DNA from: Chitinispirillales bacterium
GTDB taxonomy: Bacteria > Fibrobacterota > Chitinivibrionia > Chitinivibrionales > Chitinispirillaceae
Reading direction: 5' to 3'
Assembly (NCBI GenBank): GCA_031254105.1
Contig: JAIRVB010000035.1
Span: 62,001 to 126,000 of the forward strand
Length of the DNA: 64,000 nucleotides
In this document: one piece after another, positions 17,806 through 26,601 of the stretch
How the letters are laid out: every line of letters starts with the position of its first letter
Numbering within the stretch: the stretch's first letter is position 1
Made by a program: the position numbers and the translations under genes
The notes under the pieces: model-generated
The model's database searches: none
What the model saw: only the letters and a program-made list of their open reading frames with translations
Told to the model about the DNA's origin: nothing

Positions 17806-18148
17806 TAACGAGCAATATCAAGTTAAATTACAAGTCGGAGCAGGTATTGCTATTGTGTCTTTAGCAATGTCTGCATCCGCATTGATGCCTTATTATGATA
17901 TATTCAATACAACCAATCCCAGTTCGATTTGCGTTGATGATAAATTATTGCCGAAGCAGTCGCCTGGAATTAAAGACGACTATTTTTCAACGCCGATGCA
18001 GTATGTTAAGGGTAATGTTGCCGGAACTGACTCGGAATATAGTGATGAATTTTACTGTTTTGATGACAATGAGGCAGTGGAATTTCCCGTTGTTAAAACG
18101 ATAAAAGTTAAGTTTAATAAACCGGTTATAAAAATATTTGAGGTTTAA
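17798..18148 (+). CDS. Small membrane-anchored protein of the three-gene cassette
   Basis: 116 aa, not recognised. It overlaps the upstream gene by eight bases (ATGAATAG), a sign of coupled translation. Residues ~12-33 are hydrophobic (VGAGIAIVSLAMSASALMPY), a single membrane anchor or uncleaved signal. The remainder is acidic, Asp/Tyr-rich and likely outside or in the periplasm. Ends 13 bases before the next start codon. Confidence 0.65.
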   Translation: MNSNEQYQVKLQVGAGIAIVSLAMSASALMPYYDIFNTTNPSSICVDDKLLPKQSPGIKDDYFSTPMQYVKGNVAGTDSEYSDEFYCFDDNEAVEFPVVKTIKVKFNKPVIKIFEV

Positions 18149-18161
18149 TAAGGTTACATTT

Positions 18162-18710
18162 ATGCAGCAATATGACTGGTATGCAGATATTCCAGCCAAC
18201 ATGTCGTTGGAACAAGGGGACATAATAGAAAAATGTAATATTATTGAACAAAATTATGACGCTATACTGAACGGCGATGAATCGGAGATGAATGTCATAA
18301 CTATAGATGCTATCGTTTTATCCCAATCTTGTGATATAGAAAATGACAAAATAGACTCAATTATTTTGTGTCCTATATTGTCTTTAAGAAACTTACCTTT
18401 TATTGATCCTGTAAAAGAGAAAGAAGCGCGGAGGCAAAGAGAAGCGTTAAGACAGGGAACTAATATCGCGTATCATTTATTGAATAAAATTGAAATAAAA
18501 GCATTGCCTGAAGATTACTATGTGGTTAGCTTTCGCCATATATATTCAGTACCTAAAAAATTTATAGAAAAAACTTTTAAGAACAGCGTTCGCAAAAGGT
18601 TGCTGCCTCCATATCGTGAACATTTATCACAGAGCTTCGCAAGGTATTTTATGCGAGTTGGCTTGCCATCGAATATTTCAGCAGCGGAAATTAAGGAATA
18701 TGGGAAATAG
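18162..18710 (+). CDS. Unknown 'SQSCDI' protein, third gene of the cassette
   Basis: 182 aa. ATG at 18162 preferred (AAGG eight bases upstream) over an in-frame TTG at 18138. Features: EQGDIIEKCNII near the start; AIVLSQSCDIENDKIDSIILCPI at ~52-74, whose Cys-Asp pair looks functional; a basic helix KEKEARRQREALRQG; and a basic C-terminal third (VRKRLLPPYREHLSQSF). I associate the QGDI...SQSCD arrangement with small conserved proteins found beside TIGR04255-type genes, but no activity is known. Last 20 bases overlap the converging membrane-protein gene. Confidence 0.65.
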   Translation: MQQYDWYADIPANMSLEQGDIIEKCNIIEQNYDAILNGDESEMNVITIDAIVLSQSCDIENDKIDSIILCPILSLRNLPFIDPVKEKEARRQREALRQGTNIAYHLLNKIEIKALPEDYYVVSFRHIYSVPKKFIEKTFKNSVRKRLLPPYREHLSQSFARYFMRVGLPSNISAAEIKEYGK

Positions 18711-18975
18711 CATTTTCTATATGTGGTTTTCTGCTATATTTAAAATAAAGCAAAAAATCTATAAATACCAATACCAAATTCACCGCATATAAATAGAGAA
18801 CCCAATCCTTTGAATAAAGAATCTTGTGTGTAAGCCCGCATGCATATCCTAAAATGATAATACACATAAAGAGCGGACTCTTGCCCAAAACCGTCTTTGT
18901 CCTTAAAGACTTCATTATCGAAATGGGCCAGCTAAGCCCAAAGCATATAAGCATCATAGCTTCAAAAATGCTCAT
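18691..18975 (-). CDS. Conserved small membrane protein, PQ-loop-like
   Basis: 94 aa with three predicted membrane helices (residues ~5-17, 35-52, 58-77) and short loops: MLICFGLSWPISIMKSLRTKT, then GKSPLF and a basic-aromatic end (LLYFKYSRKP). The WPxSI...S...KS layout resembles a half-SWEET/PQ-loop unit, and the length agrees with a widespread uncharacterised family. Substrate unknown. Its 3' end overlaps the converging cassette gene by 20 bases. Confidence 0.7.
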   Translation of the reverse strand: MSIFEAMMLICFGLSWPISIMKSLRTKTVLGKSPLFMCIIILGYACGLTHKILYSKDWVLYLYAVNLVLVFIDFLLYFKYSRKPHIENAISHIP

Positions 18976-19019
18976 AATCTATCTCATTATGTTACGTTAA
19001 GAGACACTATTTGATTTCG

Positions 19020-19517
19020 TCACCACATCTGAACCGAATTTTGTATCACCTTTTCCACAAGATCCTTTACAGCCTTGGCGCGTCCATGCTGTTCATTTTC
19101 ATTTTGAAAGTCATAAGTACCCTCTCCGGACACTGTGCCTTTGAAGATAGACTGATTTCTTTTGTTGTCATAAAATTCCACATCCGCCGAAATTCGGACA
19201 ATATAAAGTTCGACGTTTACAAGATCCCCGCCGCCGCCAAAGGTATGCGGGCTGTTAGCGTATCTTGTTACAGTGCCGTTTATGATAGCGTCCGCGTTCT
19301 GATTTGCCGGACGCAATTGACTTTTCAGAATCTCTTTTGACAATTCAGCGGTAATCTCATCATCTATGCCTGGTTCTAAAGAAGCGTTGCCGAACACCGG
19401 AATCTCCACTGTTTTGATATGACCCGGCAGAGTAGATCCGCTGAACGAATAAATAGAGCAGCCCGCAGAGATAAAAGTAAGCGTTAACAAAGATAAAACC
19501 GGTATAAAAAATCGCAT
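19020..19517 (-). CDS. lptE: LptE-like LPS-assembly lipoprotein
   Basis: 165 aa. Lipoprotein signal with lipobox SAGC, lipidated Cys20, followed by SIYSFSGSTLPGHIKTVEIPVFGN, the opening strand wording typical of LptE. Then LEPGIDDEITAELSKEI and ADAIINGTVTRYA in the expected alpha/beta order. LptE plugs the LptD barrel; lptD is in this window at 8.6-11.2 kb. Lies just downstream of the dinG-like gene on the same strand. Assignment by pattern; the family is poorly conserved. Confidence 0.75.
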   Translation of the reverse strand: MRFFIPVLSLLTLTFISAGCSIYSFSGSTLPGHIKTVEIPVFGNASLEPGIDDEITAELSKEILKSQLRPANQNADAIINGTVTRYANSPHTFGGGGDLVNVELYIVRISADVEFYDNKRNQSIFKGTVSGEGTYDFQNENEQHGRAKAVKDLVEKVIQNSVQMW

Positions 19518-19587
19518 TACCGAAGACCCTCAAACGGTATATAGTTTAGTAACTATCGATGATAAATCCTGCGTAAGAGTCTTGTTA

Positions 19588-22500
19588 CTAAAAATCCTCA
19601 AACGGTACATAAGTTATATTTGAACCGGCAGCTTGCGCATCTGCATCCGTATCCGATTCAAAAAAGCGGCGCATCTTCTCAATCATCCCATCAATACCCG
19701 TAAACTCATTACAAAAGCTGTCAACAGCGCGTACAAACTGCTTACCGTAACTTTTTGTTACGATTCTGTTATCAAGCACAACAAGAGCGCCTCTGTCGGA
19801 CGCGGAGCGGATAAGCCGTCCGGCGCCCTGACGGAATTTTATTATAGCTTCAGGAACCGAATATGAAAAAAATCCGCTTCCATAAAGGGTTTCCATTCTT
19901 TGCCCAAGCGCCTGAGTGAGCGGATGCGTCGGAACAGGGAAAGGCAGTCTGGGAATGATTACCACTTCGCAAGCTTCTCCCGGCGCGTCAATACCCTCCC
20001 AGAAAGAGTCGGTGCCAAGAAGTATCATGCCCCTTTGCGTCTTAAACTGCTCAAGCATCGTATTTCTGTTTGTGCTGAAACCCTGAGCGAGAATACTGTT
20101 TTTATCAACATCATTTCGTGACTTAAGATTTGAATATACATTGTTAAGCATCGTGTTTGCCGTAAACAAAACAAGTATATTCTTGCCAAGTGTTGAGTGG
20201 ATCCCCGCAATAGCCTCGGCGACATAAGGAGCAAATGCCTGATTGTCGGGTTCGGGGCACTCTCTGATCGCTCCAAAAAGCATCTGCCGCGCTCCGTAGG
20301 GACTGGGCAGAATTATGGAGGAGGTGCGCTCCGAAAATTCATCCAAACCGGCGGCGCGCTTGAAATAATCGGTTGACCCCTGAGCGGCCAATGTCGCGGA
20401 TGTAAAAACAACCGCACCGCCGCAACGCCCCCATATTTGCGAAAGCATAGAGCTTATATCAAGCGGAACGCCGCATAGTTTTGTCCACTTTTTTTCGTGA
20501 TTGCCCTCTAACCAAAACACGTGTTCTTCTGTTTGAGCCTTTGTGAGATATTGCAGGTCAGCTCTTAGCTGAGAAGTGTGTTCTATGCAGTATTGCGCCG
20601 AACCGCGCAGCTCTTCCGCAACGCCGCTCTGTGTCATTGCGCCAAGCGTTTGTTTCAGGCGGTTGAAAGTATCCTGCATCTCATTTAGAAGTATGTCAAA
20701 AACGGCCGTCTCATTAAGCTGTTTGAAAGAATCTTCCGTAACGTTTATCTGATAATCAGCCCTAGACTCCGGAAGCCTGGATAAAGCCCATGAACCAAGT
20801 TCACCTAAAAAATCTTGAGTTCGTTTTCTCAAATGTTTCAGTTGAGTTTTGATCTCTTTTTCAAAATCTCCGCCGATATGTTCCTTAAACGAAGAAACGT
20901 CATTCAGCAGATTTTGAATCTGGTCGGTAAACGCGGTCATGCGGTTTGTGTCAAGCTCAGTGCGTAAGTGCTGATGGCCGCTTGATTCCAGATGATGCGC
21001 CTCGTCAAATATTATTGACCCTATATCGCCAAGAAACGAACTTTCGGAACACACATCCGAATAAAAAAGCGCGTGGTTGATCACCACAATATGAGACCCT
21101 TGCGCAAGGCTGCGCGCTCTTTGCAGGAAGCAGCTTGAAAAATATGGGCAGCGCCGTCCCATACAATCCTGACCATCGGCAGAAGTGAGATTCCAGACTT
21201 TAAAGAACCATTTCGGATTAAAAAAAGTTTGCTCCTCAATGTCGCCTGTTTTTGTTGTTTGGGACCACACAACAAGAGGCAAAACCGCAATGCGTTCCCG
21301 AGGGGAGAAATTACCCATTTCACCCTTGAGCAGCTTATAAAAACGGTTACGGCAAAGATAATTTTTTCTCCCTTTCAACGTGGTAAAACGCAAATCTCCG
21401 CCGCTCAACGATGCCGCAACTGGTAGATCATTATTAATAAGCTGATCTTGAAGGTTGCGCGTATATGTGGAAACAACCACCCTGCAGTTGTTCTTCAACG
21501 CGTGACGAGCAGCCGGAACCAAATACGCAAGCGACTTACCCGTACCGGTCCCCGCCTCAGCCACAAGAAATGAATTGCTGTTGAGAGCCTCCATCACCGC
21601 CATCCCCATTTTTAGTTGTGATGCACGGGGCGCAAACTCTTTTACAGTTTTTGATTGTGATGCTTGGGACGCATGATCTTTTACAAGTTCAAAATTTGAT
21701 GCTTTGAGTATGTGTTCTTTTACAAAACCGGCCGCCTTATCATTTTTTTTTGATAATGATATCTGGGGCGTATGATCTTTTGCTGGTTCGCTTAATTTAT
21801 CAATGTTTGAAAAAATGCTTTCAATCTCTGCTGTGTCAACTTCGAGAAATTGTTCCGGAAAATCTAATTTTAAATTCTGGTTTGGGGATGACGCGGCTGG
21901 TTTGAAATATATTCCGTATCTTCCTCCGCCAAGCGTTTTTGTCACAAGTGTTTTAAAGAGCGACGCGGGCGCGTATGCAGCCAGCGCCTGTCGGATTTCA
22001 AGCGGCAGCTCCGCCAGTTTTGGTACAAGCTGGCAGGCAGCTTCACCCGAAGCCTTTGCGTCGTGCAGAGCTCGGTGAGCGTTGTCAAGAGTAACGGAGA
22101 GAGATTCGCAAACATGTTTCAGCGAAAAGCGTCCTATAGGTTGAAGCAAAATGCGGGAAAGGAGCGCGGTGTCAAGAAGCTGCGGGGCGATAGCTTTCAA
22201 TCCGGCGCGCTTAAGTTCCTCATTTATAAAAGTTTGATCAAACTCAATCTGGTGACCGCAAAGGGGCAGCGTTCCAATGAACTCCAGAAGTTCATTGGCA
22301 ATATCGTTAAACCTGGGAGCCAGCTTTACATCTTCATCACAAATATGAGTAAGCTGCGTTATGTGCTCAGGTATGGAGACGCCCGGATTGATAAAAGTTG
22401 AAAACTCTTTCTCCGGCTTGCCATTGATGAACCGGACAGCTCCGACTTCAATGACACGGTCATTCTTGAAATCAAGCCCTGTAGTCTCAACATCAATCGC

Positions 22501-22668
22501 CGCAAAATCGGGTATCGGCAACGCCGCAGCGGGAGCGGACTTACTCTCCTGTGAGACCCCTTTGTGCGCCTCGGTTTTAAGGCTCTTCTGCTGCGCTTTA
22601 CTTTTTTTTACATCATTGAGAAGTTCTTTTCTTAAACTGTCAGGTAGCAAGTCAAAAAGTCTGGGCAT
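19588..22668 (-). CDS. dinG: DnaQ-type exonuclease/DinG helicase fusion
   Basis: 1026 aa. Residues ~54-215 form a DEDDh 3'-5' exonuclease domain (FAAIDVETTGL with Asp59/Glu61; HRALHDAKAS as Exo III). Residues ~355-1010 are an XPD/DinG superfamily 2 helicase: Walker A GTGTGKS (373-379), four Fe-S cysteines (Cys439 in KGRKNYLC; Cys502, 507, 513), DEAH (555-558) and GTDSFWEGIDAPGE. The fusion is as in Gram-positive DinG (YpvA type) rather than E. coli DinG, but Fe-S cysteines are retained. Role: ATP-driven 5'-3' unwinding, repair or R-loop removal. Residues 295-352, between the domains, are degenerate ~14-residue repeats (VKDHASQASQSK-like). Confidence 0.92.
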   Translation of the reverse strand: MPRLFDLLPDSLRKELLNDVKKSKAQQKSLKTEAHKGVSQESKSAPAAALPIPDFAAIDVETTGLDFKNDRVIEVGAVRFINGKPEKEFSTFINPGVSIPEHITQLTHICDEDVKLAPRFNDIANELLEFIGTLPLCGHQIEFDQTFINEELKRAGLKAIAPQLLDTALLSRILLQPIGRFSLKHVCESLSVTLDNAHRALHDAKASGEAACQLVPKLAELPLEIRQALAAYAPASLFKTLVTKTLGGGRYGIYFKPAASSPNQNLKLDFPEQFLEVDTAEIESIFSNIDKLSEPAKDHTPQISLSKKNDKAAGFVKEHILKASNFELVKDHASQASQSKTVKEFAPRASQLKMGMAVMEALNSNSFLVAEAGTGTGKSLAYLVPAARHALKNNCRVVVSTYTRNLQDQLINNDLPVAASLSGGDLRFTTLKGRKNYLCRNRFYKLLKGEMGNFSPRERIAVLPLVVWSQTTKTGDIEEQTFFNPKWFFKVWNLTSADGQDCMGRRCPYFSSCFLQRARSLAQGSHIVVINHALFYSDVCSESSFLGDIGSIIFDEAHHLESSGHQHLRTELDTNRMTAFTDQIQNLLNDVSSFKEHIGGDFEKEIKTQLKHLRKRTQDFLGELGSWALSRLPESRADYQINVTEDSFKQLNETAVFDILLNEMQDTFNRLKQTLGAMTQSGVAEELRGSAQYCIEHTSQLRADLQYLTKAQTEEHVFWLEGNHEKKWTKLCGVPLDISSMLSQIWGRCGGAVVFTSATLAAQGSTDYFKRAAGLDEFSERTSSIILPSPYGARQMLFGAIRECPEPDNQAFAPYVAEAIAGIHSTLGKNILVLFTANTMLNNVYSNLKSRNDVDKNSILAQGFSTNRNTMLEQFKTQRGMILLGTDSFWEGIDAPGEACEVVIIPRLPFPVPTHPLTQALGQRMETLYGSGFFSYSVPEAIIKFRQGAGRLIRSASDRGALVVLDNRIVTKSYGKQFVRAVDSFCNEFTGIDGMIEKMRRFFESDTDADAQAAGSNITYVPFEDF

Positions 22669-22925
22669 GTGTCAAGGGCTTTCTGTATTTTGGGGGTTGG
22701 GGCAGATAAGATTTGCCCGCACTTGTTTCTTAATATTTATACAATCGGATAAAAATAGTTTATGCGTAGCTCTATGTTCAGTATGAGTACGTATGATTGG
22801 AAATAAAAGTTTGGCGTGAAATAATTTGAACCGCTCTACAATAAACTACCCCGAATCAAGCTTCGAGGTATTCAGTGGATCAAAATCCTTTATAAGCGAA
22901 GCGGAGTTTCGAGGAATTAGACCCG
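22669..22925. repeat. Intergenic DNA with ACCCCGAA hairpin and dispersed repeat
   Basis: Around 22846-22920: ACCCCGAATCAAGCTTCGAGGT forms an imperfect hairpin. It is followed by AAGCGAAGCGGAGTTTCGAG and GGAATTAGACCC, wording I know as a common dispersed bacterial repeat. No gene seen. Confidence 0.5.
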
Positions 22926-24227
22926 CTAACAGTTAAAAATATTTCCTATAATGTACAACGGTACGTTTGTCATCCAGTCCTCTTTACGGTAGTTTGATAA
23001 AGAGGTGCGTATGGCTGTTTGAGGTTTAAAATTTTCGCAAAAGAGCCTGAAACTTCGCGCTCTGAGATTTTCACCGGATTTCGCTTCAATTGGGATAATT
23101 TCATCATTTTCGTTCTGAACAATAAAATCAACTTCGTATTTACTGTTGTCAAAGGTAAAATAATGAATGGACAAATTTTCATTTGGTATAAGCTGTTGGA
23201 AAACAAACTGTTCTGTTAATGCACTCTTAAATTCAGTAAATACGGCATCGCCCTCAATAATTGTTTTGGCTCTTAAATTTGTCATTGCGGCAAGTAAACC
23301 GACATCATTGTGAAAAAGTTTGAAAGCGGACAGATCGCTATAAGCCGCAAGCGGCAGCGCGGGTTTTGAAACATTATAAATTTTGTGAAGCAAACCTGCA
23401 TCGGTGAGCCACTGAATTGCCAGTTCAAAATCCTTAGCCCTGCCCCCCTCTTTAATAGCTCCGTAGATAAATTTTTTGTTTTCTTTTGAAAGCTGCGAAG
23501 GAATACTTTTCCAAACCATATTGATACGCGGTAAAATTTCTTTAGGCGCATGTTTGGAAAAGTCGCTTTCATAGGATTTTAGTATGTTTTTTTGAATCTT
23601 ACGAACCTCGTTCCAATCTCTGTTTTGTGAAAAACTTAACACCGCTTCAGGCATTCCGCCTACAAAAAAGTAATATCTGAGATAATTAATAAGTTTAGAG
23701 CCAAACGAATTGACTAATTCAAATTCGCGTTCCTCTATAAGTTCAACAAGCTGCGGTTCTCCCATTGCAAGCAGAAATTCTGTGAAACTGAGCGGGTAAA
23801 GAGTCAAAAAATCTACTTTACCGACCGGAAACGATTCGCCCGGATGCAAATTTATGCCTAAAAGAGAACCTGCCGCTATTATTTGATACTCCGGCGCGTT
23901 TTCATAAAAATATTTTAATGCGGTAACTCCCTGAGGAGCTGTTTGAATTTCGTCAAAAACAAGCAGGGTGTTATCCGGCGTGATTTTTAAACCCCCATAG
24001 GCGTTGAGCAGCGTAATAATTCTGTCGATATTGAAGTTTTCCTGAAAAATTTCTCTTGGAGCGTCTTTTGCCTCAAAATTTATATACAGCATCTTACTGT
24101 ATTGCGTTCTCCCGAACTCCGAAAGCAGCCACGTTTTTCCAACCTGTCTCGCCCCTAAAAATATGAGCGGCTTTTTTTTCGTGTTTAATTTCCACTCAGT
24201 TAATACTTCTATCGCTGTCCTGTACAT
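22926..24227 (-). CDS. AAA ATPase with DUF4143, second copy type
   Basis: 433 aa. Walker A GARQVGKT (25-32), Walker B LLVFDEIQ, sensor-like AAGSLLG; then the DUF4143 part with FVGGMPEAV and a PD-(D/E)XK-like core (YEVDFIVQNENDEIIPIEAKSG, Glu-x-Lys intact, unlike the 7.4 kb ATPase). Differs from that one enough to be a separate lineage. The ATG at 24227 lies inside the first of four 33-bp tandem repeats, each of which carries a ribosome-binding-site-like GAGAAAA and an ATG or GTG. Accessory gene of uncertain role; ATPase-nuclease architecture suggests defence or mobile-element biology (inference). Confidence 0.85.
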   Translation of the reverse strand: MYRTAIEVLTEWKLNTKKKPLIFLGARQVGKTWLLSEFGRTQYSKMLYINFEAKDAPREIFQENFNIDRIITLLNAYGGLKITPDNTLLVFDEIQTAPQGVTALKYFYENAPEYQIIAAGSLLGINLHPGESFPVGKVDFLTLYPLSFTEFLLAMGEPQLVELIEEREFELVNSFGSKLINYLRYYFFVGGMPEAVLSFSQNRDWNEVRKIQKNILKSYESDFSKHAPKEILPRINMVWKSIPSQLSKENKKFIYGAIKEGGRAKDFELAIQWLTDAGLLHKIYNVSKPALPLAAYSDLSAFKLFHNDVGLLAAMTNLRAKTIIEGDAVFTEFKSALTEQFVFQQLIPNENLSIHYFTFDNSKYEVDFIVQNENDEIIPIEAKSGENLRARSFRLFCENFKPQTAIRTSLSNYRKEDWMTNVPLYIIGNIFNC

Positions 24228-24354
24228 TTTTCTCCCGATAATTAATGAATGTTTCTACATTTTTCTCTCATGAAACGCTCTTATGAAATACACTTTTCTC
24301 TCGCAAAACATCCTTGTAAAATACACTTTTCTCCCGCAATTTGTTTTTATTAAA
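24223..24354 (-). repeat. Four tandem 33-bp repeats spanning the ATPase start
   Basis: Units at 24223-24255, 24256-24288, 24289-24321 and 24322-24354, exactly in register. On the coding strand each contains GGGAGAAAA or GAGAGAAAA then RTGTA (ATG or GTG), i.e. a duplicated translation-initiation region. Because 33 is a multiple of three, the outer GTG opens a short upstream frame of two 11-residue repeats (VYFTRMFCERK, VYFIRAFHERK) closed by a TAG in the innermost spare unit. Confidence 0.85.
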
Positions 24355-24427
24355 GCGATATTTTATTTTCTATCCACAATAATAAGGTAATGATTTATAC
24401 TTACATTCCATAAAAAGGCAGGTATTG

Positions 24428-26380
24428 ATGTCATCGTCTAAAAATATCGTTCAAAAGATCCTTGAACAGCATATCGTAAGCGGCACACCTTTGGCGGGAA
24501 ATGCGGTGGGTATACGCGTTGACCAGACTCTTACCCAGGATGCTACAGGCACGATGGCCTGTTTACAGTTCGAGGCGCTTGGTTTTAACAGAGTCAAAAC
24601 AGAGGTTTCCGTATCTTATGTAGACCACAATACGATTCAGGAGGGGTTTGAAAACGCCGATGACCACAAATACCTTGAAACTGTGGCGGCTAAATACGGT
24701 ATCCTGTTTTCAAAACCGGGTAACGGCATCTGTCATCAGGTGCATTTGGAAAGATTTGGAAAGCCGGGAAAAACACTTCTTGGGAGCGATTCCCATACAC
24801 CTACAGGCGGCGGCATAGGAATGATTGCCATAGGAGCGGGAGGGCTCGATGTGGCTGTGGCAATGGGCGGGGGAGCCTTCTATTTGACTTATCCCAAAGT
24901 AATCAAAGTGGAGCTGACAGGAACTTTGCGCCCATGGGTATCCGCTAAAGATGTTATTTTGGCGCTTTTAGAGATTTTGGGTACAAAGGGCAACACCAAT
25001 GTAATGATAGAGTATGGCGGCCCTGCGGTAGGAACCCTGAGTGTGCCTGAAAGGGCTACGATTACAAATATGGGAGCGGAGTTAGGTGTTACCACATCTG
25101 TTTTCCCTTCGGATGAAAAGACCCGCCTCTTTTTGAAAGCTCAGGGCAGGGAGGAGGGGTTTACTGAAATTTACGCGGATGCGGGAGCGGTTTACGACAG
25201 GGCAATCACAATCGATTTGAGCGCCCTTGAACCTGCTGCGGCTTGTCCTCATTCGCCTGGTAATGTCAAAAAACTTTCTGAGCTTAGCGGAACAAAGGTT
25301 GATCAGGTTCTTATCGGTTCCTGCACCAACGCTTCTTACCGTGACATCATGCTTACTGCCGCTGTTCTCAAAGGTAAAAAAGTCTCGCCGCAGGTTTCAC
25401 TTGGGGTGGCTTGCGGATCGCGTCAGGTGCTTGAAATGGTGAGCAGAAACGGCGCGCTTGCCGATATCATCGCTTCGGGCGCGCGTATTTTGGAGAGCGC
25501 GTGCGGTTTTTGTATTGGTAATTCGGTTGCTCCACGTACGGATGCGGTATCTATACGCACTTCAAACCGCAATTTTTTCGGGAGAAGCGGAACCTCTTCC
25601 GCGGATGTTTATCTAACTTCGCCTGAAGCGGCTGTGGCTGCGGCGCTGAGCGGAGAGATTCGTGATCCGGTTGAATATTTTAAGAACAGTGAGTATCCGA
25701 AAATAGAGATGCCGTCAAACTTTTTAATTGACGATAGCATGATACTTAAACCTGCGGCTGACGGTTCAAATATCGAAATTTTCCGCGGCCCCAATATCGG
25801 CGCGCCTCCCTCAAATGATCCCTGTCCGGATACTCTTTCCGCTTCAGTGTCAATAAAGGTGGGTGACAAGATTACAACAGATCACATTATGCCCGCCGGA
25901 AACAGGCTCAAGTATAGATCTAACATTCAAAAGTATGCGGAATTCGTTTTTGAACGCGAAGACCCACGGTTCGCGAAAAGGGCGCTTGAAAACAAAAATA
26001 AAGGCATACACAACATAATTGTTGCGGGGGAATCTTATGGTCAGGGTTCTTCGCGGGAACATGCCGCGATCTGCCCTATGTTTTTAGGTGTCAAAATGGT
26101 AATGGCTGTTTCAATGGAACGTATTCACCGTGCTAATTTAGTGAATTTTGGTATTATCCCGGCGTTTTTCGAGACGCCCGCCGATTACGGGAGTCTTGAA
26201 TGCGGTGATTCTTTAACGGTCTCAAACGTTCGCAAGTGTATAGAAAACGGTGAGAACCTTGTTGCAGTGCGTAAGTCTGACGGCAAAACTGTTAAGTTGA
26301 AGGTTGAATTGACAGATCGGGAGAAGGAGATGGTTTTGGCAGGCGGGCTTTTGAATTCGATTAAGTCGAAATCAAAGTAA
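24428..26380 (+). CDS. acn: Aconitate hydratase
   Basis: 650 aa; ATG at 24428 (an in-frame TTG precedes it). It interconverts citrate and isocitrate in the TCA cycle via a [4Fe-4S] cluster. Seen: SYVDHN near the N-terminus, GSDSHTPTGGGIGMIAIGAGG, the cluster ligands in GSCTNAS and CGFCIGN, the swivel-domain start KITTDHIMPAG, and the active-site GESYGQGSSREHAA. At ~650 aa it matches the compact bacterial/mitochondrial-type single-chain aconitase rather than the ~890-aa AcnA. Monocistronic, followed by a MITE-like repeat. Confidence 0.95.
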   Translation: MSSSKNIVQKILEQHIVSGTPLAGNAVGIRVDQTLTQDATGTMACLQFEALGFNRVKTEVSVSYVDHNTIQEGFENADDHKYLETVAAKYGILFSKPGNGICHQVHLERFGKPGKTLLGSDSHTPTGGGIGMIAIGAGGLDVAVAMGGGAFYLTYPKVIKVELTGTLRPWVSAKDVILALLEILGTKGNTNVMIEYGGPAVGTLSVPERATITNMGAELGVTTSVFPSDEKTRLFLKAQGREEGFTEIYADAGAVYDRAITIDLSALEPAAACPHSPGNVKKLSELSGTKVDQVLIGSCTNASYRDIMLTAAVLKGKKVSPQVSLGVACGSRQVLEMVSRNGALADIIASGARILESACGFCIGNSVAPRTDAVSIRTSNRNFFGRSGTSSADVYLTSPEAAVAAALSGEIRDPVEYFKNSEYPKIEMPSNFLIDDSMILKPAADGSNIEIFRGPNIGAPPSNDPCPDTLSASVSIKVGDKITTDHIMPAGNRLKYRSNIQKYAEFVFEREDPRFAKRALENKNKGIHNIIVAGESYGQGSSREHAAICPMFLGVKMVMAVSMERIHRANLVNFGIIPAFFETPADYGSLECGDSLTVSNVRKCIENGENLVAVRKSDGKTVKLKVELTDREKEMVLAGGLLNSIKSKSK

Positions 26381-26459
26381 GAAGGGAAAAATCCAAGAAA
26401 CAGGTTAAAAACATCCTGCCGTGTATGGTTTTTTAATTTTTCTTTTTATTATTTATAAT

Positions 26460-26591
26460 CATTATATAGTCATTCAACTTGAAAAAGAATTTTATTAATG
26501 CAGAAATAGATGTCCGAATGCAGAAATGAGGTGATCTGATCTTTTATTTCTGCATTCGGACATCTATTTTGAAGTTGAATTATTATAATAA
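26460..26591 (+). mobile_element. MITE-like element, family 1, copy A
   Basis: Core 26472-26580 (109 bp) with terminal inverted repeats ATTCAACTTGAAAA and TTTTGAAGTTGAAT. An internal perfect 24-bp inverted repeat (26504-26527 with 26546-26569, containing GATGTCCGAATGCAGAAAT) would fold into a long hairpin. A second copy in opposite orientation lies at 37678-37787. No coding capacity. Lies between aconitase and coaX stops. Confidence 0.8.
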
Positions 26592-26601
26592 TTTTACATA
26601 C

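Noticed and set aside
17895-18104. Out-of-phase frame inside the cassette membrane protein
   Set aside because: Shadow of the real frame, no initiation signal.
24223-24354. CRISPR-like array
   Set aside because: Units are contiguous 33-bp repeats without spacers and include a start codon, so not a CRISPR.
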